Source: Parachlamydiaceae bacterium
GTDB taxonomy: Bacteria > Chlamydiota > Chlamydiia > Chlamydiales > Parachlamydiaceae
NCBI GenBank assembly: GCA_013817115.1
Contig: JACDDG010000012.1
Location: forward strand, 1 to 15,814
DNA: 15,814 nt
Reading direction: 5' to 3'
Every line of letters begins with the position of its first letter. Position 1 is the first letter of the stretch. The position numbers were made by a program, and so were the translations under genes. Below are positions 1-6,481 of this stretch, piece after piece. Below the pieces are notes generated by a model. The model was given only the letters and a program-made list of their open reading frames with translations. It did no database searches and was not told the DNA's origin.

Positions 1-194
1 GAAATTGTTGGCTCTGGATTCATTCCAGAAGAGTATCATGGAGACAACACAAATGGAACTAAAAAATTAAAAATTTTCAGATGCCAATGGCGAAGGAGGG
101 GGTATCTGAACTGTTACCTTATTTCTTTATTGTGCTCCTTGATAAAATTTGTGCACTCAATTTTAGTAAGAGGTTTATTTGGTTCAAGATTTGG
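1..194. other. Left-edge stretch without a convincing gene
   Basis: No credible complete gene is visible. Plus-strand frame 1 is open from the window edge to a TGA at 208-210 (about 69 codons). Its first 30 or so codons look protein-like, but the later part is Arg-, Leu- and Cys-rich and runs antisense into the end of the next gene. It could be the 3' end or remnant of a gene starting outside the window. No hairpin with a T-run was seen. Confidence 0.3.
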
Positions 195-890
195 TTATGG
201 TTGTGTTTGAGGGTGTTCCGCTTCATCAGCAGAACCTTTTTGTTTCATCCAAATTGGTCTGTTTGAATTTTCAACAGGCTGTTTATCGCTAATAGATGTT
301 TGGGCAGGTTGAACTTTTTGTAACACATTAGATTGATTTTTAGTAGTAGATTTATTTTGAGTTTGGTCCGAAATATTTGCATTACTTGAATCTTTCATTG
401 TATTATAAATATTTCGCATTAAATCTAAATTTTTATTTTTTTCTAGGTGACGAGTTTTTTTTGTTTCAGCATCATCTTCTTTAGATTTGTACTCTGCTGT
501 GGGGGTGCTGGTTTTTGGTGTCCCATCTGTACTGGTTTTTGTTTTACTAGCTTTAAAACCGTCCTTATCAGACTGAAAATTTATCGCTGTTACGATGTAA
601 TTTCTTGTCGGTTTGTTTTCTGTCGGAGCTTTTACGGCCCCTAGCCCTAAGTTCACAGCAATTTTAATTACTTTCTCTGCATTGTCCCCGTAATGCTTTA
701 AAAAGGCTTCTTTTTGTTTTTCAGAATCTTCGGGTTTAAAAGTTATGGCTATCGTGTAATTTTTATCACCCACAGTAATTTTTTTAGTAAATGTCAAGTT
801 GTTATTGTCAATAGATGTAAATCCACTTTTTGAAATAGTAGATTCGCTAGTTGAAACTTGTATTTGACCTGGGGGAGAAGTAGGATCCAT
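195..890 (-). CDS. Hypothetical Ser/Thr/Lys-rich protein, 231 aa
   Basis: Function not recognised. The ATG at 890 is chosen because AAGGAGG (902-896) sits five bases upstream; an upstream non-ATG extension has no such signal. Residues 1 to about 105 look like a small folded domain with alternating beta-type segments (around 30-50) and a helical stretch (around 56-85). The rest is low complexity, rich in Ser, Thr, Lys, Asn and Gln, with charged runs (near 135-150), and is probably disordered. There is no signal peptide or membrane segment. Such an architecture would fit a cytoplasmic protein or a type III-secreted effector, but this is only inference. It is transcribed alone, divergently from the exported paralogue pair, behind its own promoter. 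Confidence 0.7.
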   Translation of the reverse strand: MDPTSPPGQIQVSTSESTISKSGFTSIDNNNLTFTKKITVGDKNYTIAITFKPEDSEKQKEAFLKHYGDNAEKVIKIAVNLGLGAVKAPTENKPTRNYIVTAINFQSDKDGFKASKTKTSTDGTPKTSTPTAEYKSKEDDAETKKTRHLEKNKNLDLMRNIYNTMKDSSNANISDQTQNKSTTKNQSNVLQKVQPAQTSISDKQPVENSNRPIWMKQKGSADEAEHPQTQP

Positions 891-931
891 GAAAACCTCC
901 TTGATTGAACTTAACAACAGATGATAACCCT

Positions 932-959
932 ATTATATATTAATATTTTTTATTAGCAA
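932..959 (-). promoter_or_regulatory. Sigma-70-type promoter for the 231-aa hypothetical gene
   Basis: On the minus strand a perfect TATAAT (937-932) lies 16 bp downstream of TTGCTA (959-954), which matches the -35 consensus at four of six positions. The predicted transcript would begin near 925, giving a leader of about 35 bases that contains the strong AAGGAGG site. Confidence 0.5.
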
Positions 960-1153
960 ATATGCTTATTTTAAATCCGATTATTTTAAAAGAAGTTTAT
1001 AAGGTTTGATTCAAAGGTGTTAATCCGGGTCTGCGAAAAACAAATTGAGAAAATTGAAATTTTATTTCTTTAATAAAAAATAATTAAAATGATAAACATA
1101 AGTATAAGGGGTGTGGACTGCAGATTCAGAATTTTTTTTTATAAATTAATGAA

Positions 1154-1173
1154 GCTGCATAAATTAATGCAGC
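1154..1173. repeat. Palindrome upstream of the extended -10 promoter
   Basis: GCTGCAT (1154-1160), six bases AAATTA, then ATGCAGC (1167-1173) form a perfect 7-bp inverted repeat, about 30 bp upstream of the -10. Two shorter ones follow: GCGC/GCGC (1172-1175 and 1183-1186) and GCAT/ATGC (1192-1195 and 1201-1204). The placement suits an operator for a dimeric regulator, but no binding protein is identified. Confidence 0.4.
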
Positions 1174-1201
1174 GCAAATAAAGCGCGCATTGCATATACG
1201 A

Positions 1202-1210
1202 TGCTATAAT
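1202..1210 (+). promoter_or_regulatory. Extended -10 promoter (TGCTATAAT)
   Basis: TGC followed directly by a consensus TATAAT (1205-1210) is a textbook extended -10. No good -35 hexamer sits 16 to 18 bp upstream, which extended -10 promoters tolerate. Predicted start is near 1217, leaving a leader of about 44 bases before the ATG at 1261. Confidence 0.55.
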
Positions 1211-1260
1211 CTAGCTAGCTTTAAATTTGGTGGTCACAATATAACATTAAGGAGATTTTT

Positions 1261-1611
1261 ATGAATAAAACATTATTAGCAAAATTATCTTTAACAGCAG
1301 CGCTCACAGCTGTAACTTTTTTCCCTATTATCACACTTTCTGCTCGAGAATCAGGTGGTGGTTATCATGGCGGCAGTAGCCATACCAATTATAATCATAA
1401 TTATAATTCAAATACTGGTAATCATGGGAATTATGGCAATCATCGGGAGCAAAATTATAATCACGGCGGGTACGGAGGGTATAATGGCGGATATGGAGGA
1501 TATGGCGGAGTTGTAAATCCTTATCCTGAGCCAGGTTCTCAGCCAGGAATGACTGATGATAGCAATGATCTTTATCAGTCATATTTACGGCATAACAATA
1601 CCGGTTATTAA
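1261..1611 (+). CDS. Exported Gly/Tyr/Asn/His-rich protein, paralogue 1 (116 aa)
   Basis: Not a family I can name. The start is supported by AAGGAG (1249-1254) six bases upstream. Residues 1-28 form a Sec signal peptide: basic n-region, hydrophobic core ending in TLSA, probable cleavage before RES. The mature part is low complexity, with many Gly, Asn, Tyr and seven His, including GGYGG-type repeats at about 69-83. It ends in a distinct module at 86-109, NPYPxPGSxPGMxDDS followed by LYxSYL, which recurs in the neighbour at 1863-2285. The compositional bias suggests a disordered or self-associating periplasmic or surface protein; this is inference. The downstream gap to the paralogue is 251 bp, without an obvious terminator. 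Confidence 0.75.
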   Translation: MNKTLLAKLSLTAALTAVTFFPIITLSARESGGGYHGGSSHTNYNHNYNSNTGNHGNYGNHREQNYNHGGYGGYNGGYGGYGGVVNPYPEPGSQPGMTDDSNDLYQSYLRHNNTGY

Positions 1612-1862
1612 ATTTATTAGTGGTAGTAGTATTGATTGGTTAGTGCTTATAGTAGTTTTTAATTGGTTGATTTTATCACAAGAATAGTTGATGTAAATGA
1701 AAATTAAATATTTAAGGATATAGCCCCATGTTTGAATTGTAAAAAAGTTAAAATCTTCAAAGGTGCATAAAAAAATAAATTAAAGTTAGGGCACAGATGA
1801 TTGTGCAATAATTTTATCTCTAATTATGCAAATGAAATATAAATTAGTTTAGGAGAATATCT

Positions 1863-2285
1863 ATGAATAAGACTTTATTAGCAAAATTAACCTTGACTGC
1901 AGCACTCACAGCTGTAACTTTCTTGCCTATAATCACTCTCTCTGCTCAACAATCAGGTGTTTATCAAGATAATCGGAACTATAATGCAAATTATGGTAAT
2001 TATGGAGATTATGGTTACCCTAATCAAAATTATAATTATGGTGGATACGGCGGCTACGGCGGTGGATATAATGACGGCTACGGAGGATATGGAGGAGGGG
2101 TAGTAAATCCCTACCCAGCACCGGGCTCTGGCCCGGGAATGATGGATGATAGCAGTGCTCTCTATCACTCATATTTGGAAGACAATATCGATTACGGAAG
2201 GTATCCAGCACGGGACTCTGGCCCGGGAATGAGGGATGATAGCAGCGCTCTCTATCACTCATATTTGGAAGATAACGATTATTAA
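1863..2285 (+). CDS. Exported Gly/Tyr-rich protein, paralogue 2 (140 aa)
   Basis: Tandem paralogue of the 116-aa protein just upstream. AGGAG (1851-1855) lies seven bases before the ATG. The signal peptide (1-28, ending TLSA) differs from that of the neighbour at only two residues (S10T, F21L), although many codons differ silently. The mature protein has a Tyr/Asn segment (33-58), a GGYGG repeat block (60-80), and then the NPYP/PGM/DDS/LYHSYL module duplicated in tandem (84-111 and 114-140). Compared with paralogue 1 it has only two His in the mature part. An exported structural or surface role is likely but unproven. A strong hairpin lies just downstream at 2299-2330. Confidence 0.75.
   Translation: MNKTLLAKLTLTAALTAVTFLPIITLSAQQSGVYQDNRNYNANYGNYGDYGYPNQNYNYGGYGGYGGGYNDGYGGYGGGVVNPYPAPGSGPGMMDDSSALYHSYLEDNIDYGRYPARDSGPGMRDDSSALYHSYLEDNDY
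2112..2282 (+). repeat. Tandem duplication inside paralogue 2
   Basis: Copy one is 2112-2195 (28 codons) and copy two 2202-2282 (27 codons), separated by two codons. By eye they differ at 8 of 81 aligned bases plus one missing codon, so about 90 percent identity, which indicates a recent in-frame duplication. Confidence 0.85.
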
Positions 2286-2298
2286 ATTAGTGTGTTTG

Positions 2299-2330
2299 CG
2301 ATAAGATTGATTGTTTTTCAAGTCTTATCG
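2299..2330 (+). terminator. Stem-loop after the exported protein pair
   Basis: CGATAAGA (2299-2306) pairs with TCTTATCG (2323-2330). The stem extends inward with TTGA/TCAA past one bulged G, leaving a loop of seven bases. There is no T-run afterwards, so it may act as a 3' transcript stabiliser or a weak terminator rather than a classical intrinsic one. Confidence 0.45.
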
Positions 2331-2354
2331 TGATTCCAAAATTTGTAACCACAC

Positions 2355-2390
2355 AAATGTAGCTTCTCATTTCAATGAAAAGCTACATTT
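2355..2390. terminator. Second long hairpin between paralogue 2 and the lipoprotein gene
   Basis: AAATGTAGCTT (2355-2365) pairs perfectly with AAGCTACATTT (2380-2390). Inside the loop TCATT/AATGA (2367-2371 and 2374-2378) can pair too. A smaller GCCTT/AAGGC hairpin follows (2391-2408). The site is a plausible terminator region isolating gnd from the upstream genes, although the T-tract is poor. Confidence 0.45.
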
Positions 2391-2484
2391 GCCTTGCAAA
2401 AAAAAGGCTCAAGTTAGTACATTAGGGTTATATTTTTCTAGGCATATCTTTGTCTAAAAATAAACAATTAACTTGGGACCAGAA

Positions 2485-2655
2485 ATGTTTAAGACTATTT
2501 GCTATTCTTTATTGTTTATAATTGCTTCGAGCTCTTTTTGCGGTTGTTATCGGATGCCAAGCGAAGATGATTACTCGCTTGTCCCAACTACAAATAACGC
2601 GGGGATTCAAAAACAGCGTCAAGATAATTCCCTGATGCCCAAAATGTCTTATTAA
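2485..2655 (+). CDS. Small probable lipoprotein, 56 aa
   Basis: A short gene directly upstream of gnd. I choose the ATG at 2485 because the longer reading starts at a TTG (2473); GGGA at 2475-2478 is a modest binding site seven bases before the ATG. Residues 1-16 are a hydrophobic leader (MFKTICYSLLFIIASS), followed by SFCGC, so a lipid-carrying Cys at 15-17 region is possible, though it does not match the lipobox exactly. The mature tail of about 40 residues is polar and begins RMPSEDDY. The stop is 34 bp from the gnd start, so the two may be co-transcribed. No homologue comes to mind, and a spurious ORF cannot be excluded. Confidence 0.5.
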   Translation: MFKTICYSLLFIIASSSFCGCYRMPSEDDYSLVPTTNNAGIQKQRQDNSLMPKMSY

Positions 2656-2689
2656 TAAGCGATAACGAGTATGAACCTAAGGAGAAACC

Positions 2690-4150
2690 ATGAATCGTCA
2701 ACCCGAAGCAGATATCGGCTTAATTGGTCTAGCTGTGATGGGCCAAAATCTTGCTCTTAACATGAACGATCATGGTTTTAAAGTGGCAGTTTTTAATCGA
2801 ACTACATCCAAAGTGGACGATTTTCTTGAAGGACCTGCAAAAGGAACTCAGATTATCGGAACTCACTCTATTGAAGAGTTCATTAACACCTTGAAGCAGC
2901 CGCGTCGTATCATGATGATGGTAAAAGCCGGAGCCCCCGTAGACGAATTCATTCAGCATTGTTTGCCGTACTTATCTCCCGGAGATATTTTAATCGATGG
3001 GGGTAACAGTTTATTCACTGACACGACTCGCCGCACTCAACAACTCAAGGCCATGGGATTAATTTTCATCGGAACGGGAATTTCTGGAGGAGAAGAGGGC
3101 GCTAGAAATGGTCCTTCAATAATGCCCGGAGGAAATCCCGACGGATGGCCACATGTAAAAGATGTTTTTCAAGGAATTGCAGCTAAAGTCGATAACAATG
3201 AGCCCTGTTGTGATTGGGTCGGAGATGAAGGCGCCGGTCATTATGTTAAAATGATTCATAACGGAATCGAATACGGTGACATGCAGTTAATTTGTGAAGC
3301 TTATGATCTACTTAAAACAGGTCTAGGACTTTCAGCTCCGGAATTACATGATATTTTTGCAGAATGGAATCAGAAAGAACTCAATAGTTATCTTATCGAA
3401 ATAACTTCGCATATTTTTGCATGTATGGATACTGATGGAACTCCAATGGTTGATAAAATTTTGGATGTTGCAGGTCAAAAAGGTACTGGGAAATGGACAG
3501 TGATCGATGGCTTGGATTTAGGTATTCCTCTAACACTCATTAGTGAGGCGGTTTTTGCGCGTAGCTTATCATTCATTAAAGATGAACGAATGGCTGCAAG
3601 TAAAATTTTAAAAGGACCGAAACCTTCTTATCAAGGGAACAAGCAGGAATTAATCGATAGCATACGCCATGCGCTATTTGCTTCGAAAATGATTAGCTAT
3701 GCCCAAGGGTTCATGCTCATGCAGGCGGCAGCCAAAGAATACAAGTGGAAGCTCAATTATGGCGCAATTGCTATGATGTGGCGTGGAGGATGTATTATCC
3801 GCAGCAGCTTCTTGGGTGAAATCAAAATAGCCTTTGATCGCAACGAAAAATTGCAGAATCTTTTGCTCGATGAATACTTTAGCGCACAAATCAATGACGT
3901 GCAATCCGGTTGGCGCAAAGCAGTAGCAGCTGCTGCTGAAATGGGTATACCTACACCTTGCTTCAGTACAGCCTTGGCATTTTATGATGGTTATCGGACA
4001 GGAAGGCTGCCGGCTAATTTGCTGCAAGCGCAGCGAGACTATTTTGGTGCTCACACCTATGAGCGCATCGATCGGCCACGTGGAGAATTCCACCATACTA
4101 ACTGGACAGGAACCGGTGGAAAAGTAAGTTCGACGGCTTATTGGGCTTAG
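2690..4150 (+). CDS. gnd: 6-phosphogluconate dehydrogenase, decarboxylating
   Basis: Oxidises and decarboxylates 6-phosphogluconate to ribulose 5-phosphate with reduction of NADP+, the third step of the oxidative pentose phosphate pathway in the cytoplasm. At 486 residues it has the normal length. The Rossmann dinucleotide motif GLAVMG is at 13-18 and NRTTSK, typical of NADP binding, at 36-41. The family signature ISGGEEGARNGPS is at 131-143. K187, H190, N191 and E194 in KMIHNGIEYGDMQ correspond to the catalytic Lys and Glu and to the substrate-binding His-Asn of the family. The C-terminal end carries RTGRLPANLLQAQRDYFGAH, the conserved tail reaching into the partner subunit of the dimer. AAGGAG (2679-2684) is five bases before the ATG. 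The gene appears intact. Confidence 0.97.
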   Translation: MNRQPEADIGLIGLAVMGQNLALNMNDHGFKVAVFNRTTSKVDDFLEGPAKGTQIIGTHSIEEFINTLKQPRRIMMMVKAGAPVDEFIQHCLPYLSPGDILIDGGNSLFTDTTRRTQQLKAMGLIFIGTGISGGEEGARNGPSIMPGGNPDGWPHVKDVFQGIAAKVDNNEPCCDWVGDEGAGHYVKMIHNGIEYGDMQLICEAYDLLKTGLGLSAPELHDIFAEWNQKELNSYLIEITSHIFACMDTDGTPMVDKILDVAGQKGTGKWTVIDGLDLGIPLTLISEAVFARSLSFIKDERMAASKILKGPKPSYQGNKQELIDSIRHALFASKMISYAQGFMLMQAAAKEYKWKLNYGAIAMMWRGGCIIRSSFLGEIKIAFDRNEKLQNLLLDEYFSAQINDVQSGWRKAVAAAAEMGIPTPCFSTALAFYDGYRTGRLPANLLQAQRDYFGAHTYERIDRPRGEFHHTNWTGTGGKVSSTAYWA

Positions 4151-4187
4151 ATGAATTAATTCAGATTACAAAAGATAGCCTTGGAAG

Positions 4188-5003
4188 ATGGAATATTATT
4201 GTTTTGTTCTGCAATCGAATGTTTCAGTCGATAGTGCTTGGGATACTTTCAATCAAGCGGGTTTTCAACTGCTTTATAGTAGTGAAGAGCCCAATAGCGA
4301 GAAGTTGATCTACGGCTATCCGCCTATTGGAGTTTCGACAACAAATCTGCTGCAGGACTATCGTGAGTTAGCTTCATTTCACACCGTGCAATTTGATCAG
4401 ATAGATTGGCATGATCAATGGGGAAGTGAAAACTCCTCTTTATTTATCGATTTAAAAGAGTATTCTCCGAATAATGAAAATGGATTTTTAATGGCTCCTG
4501 GGCCAGGATTCGGAGATCTTTCTCATCCAACAACAAGATTGGCCCTAAAGATGATGGCCCCATTAGTCCGCGGCAAATATGTGATTGATTTAGGGTGTGG
4601 CAGTGGAGTTTTGAGTCTTGCAGCTATCAAATTAGGTGCAGAGGGTGTCTGTGGCATAGACATTGATGCTGATGCTTTGAAACACGCCAAAGAGAATGCT
4701 CTATTAAATGAGCTGGAGAATAAAATCAGTTTTCATTTGCCTGGTGAGGTTTTGGCAATACCTGCAAATGTTCCTGTTCTATTGGTGATGAACATGATTT
4801 ACAAGGAACAAGAGCAGGCGTGGAATTCATTGCCGGAAGTCCATGCCTTAAAAATGGATTGCATCACTTCAGGAGTCTTGAAACAGCATCAAAAGCTATA
4901 CCTTTCACTATGTGAAAAGCGCAGTTGGCAACTTGTTGACAGTCGTATAGAAGACAAATGGTGCGGCTTTCATTTTAAGGTCATCGGTGTCGAACTTCGA
5001 TAA
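4188..5003 (+). CDS. prmA: SAM-dependent methyltransferase, PrmA (ribosomal protein L11 methyltransferase)-like
   Basis: A class I methyltransferase. Motif I, VIDLGCGSG, is at 132-140, and the acidic residues after strand 2 are in GIDID (156-160). Just before motif I stands HPTTRLAL (113-120), the hallmark of PrmA, which trimethylates ribosomal protein L11. The segment APGPGFGDLS (103-112) replaces the usual AFGTGT, and the expected motif IV Asn falls in VMNMIYKEQ (about 200-208), so the active site is somewhat divergent. At 271 residues it is slightly shorter than typical PrmA, with a reduced N-terminal domain. L11 as substrate is therefore likely but not certain. It starts 37 bp after gnd with a weak binding site (GGA at 4183-4185), and its 3' end overlaps the convergent ABC gene by 23 bp. 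Confidence 0.75.
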   Translation: MEYYCFVLQSNVSVDSAWDTFNQAGFQLLYSSEEPNSEKLIYGYPPIGVSTTNLLQDYRELASFHTVQFDQIDWHDQWGSENSSLFIDLKEYSPNNENGFLMAPGPGFGDLSHPTTRLALKMMAPLVRGKYVIDLGCGSGVLSLAAIKLGAEGVCGIDIDADALKHAKENALLNELENKISFHLPGEVLAIPANVPVLLVMNMIYKEQEQAWNSLPEVHALKMDCITSGVLKQHQKLYLSLCEKRSWQLVDSRIEDKWCGFHFKVIGVELR

Positions 5004-6402
5004 CGCATTTTTTTATAGCAAGTTCATCTATTAGAGTCGAGAGTCTCTCTTGATTTTCTTTATCTAAATTAGCGTCCCATTCATCTAATAGTAAAACATC
5101 AGCTTCAACTTGGAGTAAAATTTCGGATAGTAAATGCTTTAAGGATTCTCCGGTGGAATGTCGATTAGCTTCTCCCGAAAAAGTCAGTTGGCTTTGCGTA
5201 GGGAGGAAAAAGGCTTGATTTGATAACTTTTCTTTAATAAGCATAAGAGCTGTAGATTTTCCACACCCATTGTCTCCGCGTAAAGTCAGACGGCAGGAAG
5301 AAGATGTCTTACCTATAAGAGAATCAAATGATGCAGATACAGGCATCAGTGTTTCATTCGTCATCTGTGAACAAGGAGAAGGGGTGATGTGTTCGGAAAT
5401 TGAAATTTTTGGCCATTGTACTTTTGCTTTCATGAATTCGGCAGGGTAAGTTGCAGGTTCGATAGCATTATAAATTGTTTTTAACTTGCCAAGATGCATA
5501 GGCCAGCGAAACATAAGTGAAAGGGTTTGGTACGTGTAAGAAAGGTTCATAAATAGCAAAGGTAGAATCACGATAAAGGATGCCAGTTCAACCGGGTTAT
5601 TGCGATGCAGTATAACAAAATAGATGACGACAAGCAGCGAAGGGATTGAGGTAATGAAACTAACTACAATGGCTAATATTTGATCAAAGCGTTCTAAGGC
5701 CACATTACTTTGCATACAGATTTTAACGCGATTTTGAGTTTTTTCTTTCCAAAGTTCAAAGTTGTATTCGTTGCCAAGCAGGACATTGTCCCAAGCCCCT
5801 AACAATGATTGAGAAAGCTCAATTCGGGCCTTTAAGGCTTTTTGCGTCATCATTTGTTGTCTTTTTCTCTTTAATTTCATGACGATAAAGACGCATGTAA
5901 GGCTGATGCCGTAAGTCAAGCTAAATAATGGCTCTAAGATGATTGAAAGCGCTGCAACGTTTAAAAATACGCTTAAAACATATGTATAGAGGTCCCATGT
6001 ATAGTCAATAAAGGTGTGAATCGCGGCAGGACCTTCAGAGGTTAATATGGAAATTTTTTGCTCTTTCAACTCTTTGTTGTTCCATTCAGCAATATTGTTT
6101 TTATTTGCCACAATAAAGTTTTCAATGAATGAGCGTTGTGCTTCCTGCTTACAAGTAATTTTAAGAATGTATGCGATGCAAAGTGGCACGTAGGAAAGTG
6201 CTAAGGAGCTAAGGCAAAGAACTAGATAGGGGGTAAAGTTTTCTCCTTGGGTAATTTGCTGCATGAGCAATACGAGCCAAATCGTCGATGAGGCTTCAAA
6301 AATTTGTTGGATTAATAAAATAATGAGGCAACCGATGGCCCATCGATTAACAAATAAACCGATAAATTGCTTACTTAGAATAAAAGAAAAAGTCCTATGC
6401 AA
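4981..6402 (-). CDS. ABC half-transporter with compact nucleotide-binding domain
   Basis: A fused membrane/ATPase protein of 473 residues. About six hydrophobic segments lie at 22-48, 57-82, 138-158, 161-176, 240-265 and 272-296. The C-terminal ATPase has Walker A GDNGCGKST (376-384), a Q-loop candidate Q403, a degenerate signature STGES (416-420), Walker B VLLLDE (436-441), D-loop ANLD (444-447) and a final His (H472) one residue before the end. Only about 97 residues run from Walker A to the C-terminus, half the usual size, with the helical subdomain largely missing. Substrate unknown; it presumably dimerises as an exporter. It follows lptD by 79 bp on the same strand. The start is uncertain: the annotated codon is a TTG, 15 bases from AAGGAG (6423-6418), while an ATC lies six bases from it. 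Confidence 0.75.
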   Translation of the reverse strand: MHRTFSFILSKQFIGLFVNRWAIGCLIILLIQQIFEASSTIWLVLLMQQITQGENFTPYLVLCLSSLALSYVPLCIAYILKITCKQEAQRSFIENFIVANKNNIAEWNNKELKEQKISILTSEGPAAIHTFIDYTWDLYTYVLSVFLNVAALSIILEPLFSLTYGISLTCVFIVMKLKRKRQQMMTQKALKARIELSQSLLGAWDNVLLGNEYNFELWKEKTQNRVKICMQSNVALERFDQILAIVVSFITSIPSLLVVIYFVILHRNNPVELASFIVILPLLFMNLSYTYQTLSLMFRWPMHLGKLKTIYNAIEPATYPAEFMKAKVQWPKISISEHITPSPCSQMTNETLMPVSASFDSLIGKTSSSCRLTLRGDNGCGKSTALMLIKEKLSNQAFFLPTQSQLTFSGEANRHSTGESLKHLLSEILLQVEADVLLLDEWDANLDKENQERLSTLIDELAIKKCVIEVRHR

Positions 6403-6428
6403 AAGGCCGATAGTATTCTCCTTACAGA

Positions 6429-6461
6429 AGTGGGTTATTTCTAGTCATACAATGACCCACT
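6429..6461 (-). promoter_or_regulatory. Hairpin between lptD and the ABC gene
   Basis: AGTGGGT (6429-6435) and ACCCACT (6455-6461) can form a 7-bp stem that, on the minus-strand transcript, ends five bases before the AAGGAG of the ABC gene. A competing GTCAT/ATGAC stem (6444-6448 and 6452-6456) overlaps it. The arrangement could tune translation or processing between the two cistrons; no T-run supports termination. Confidence 0.3.
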
Positions 6462-6481
6462 AAAGTTCGCAACATTCAAAT

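Larger units (their letters stand above)
918..1260. other. Divergent intergenic region
   Basis: This 343-bp AT-rich gap separates two divergent genes. It holds the minus-strand promoter at its left end, a T-run near 1132-1140, and at its right end a cluster of short inverted repeats leading into the extended -10 promoter of the plus-strand gene. No ORF in it looks real. Confidence 0.6.

Noticed and set aside
81..266. 61-codon plus-strand ORF near the left edge
   Set aside because: It is rich in Phe, Leu, Trp and Arg, overlaps the end of the 195-890 gene in antisense, and no conserved pattern is visible in it.
2020..2262. Antisense ORF with an internal repeat opposite paralogue 2
   Set aside because: Its repeat is the mirror of the coding duplication; the plus-strand frame has the signal peptide and binding site.
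1863..2285. Paralogue 2 as a frameshifted or broken copy of paralogue 1
   Set aside because: It has its own binding site, an intact signal peptide and an uninterrupted frame, so it is a separate gene.
3674..4096. 140-codon minus-strand ORF inside gnd
   Set aside because: It lies wholly antisense to conserved gnd sequence; the gnd frame carries all the family motifs.
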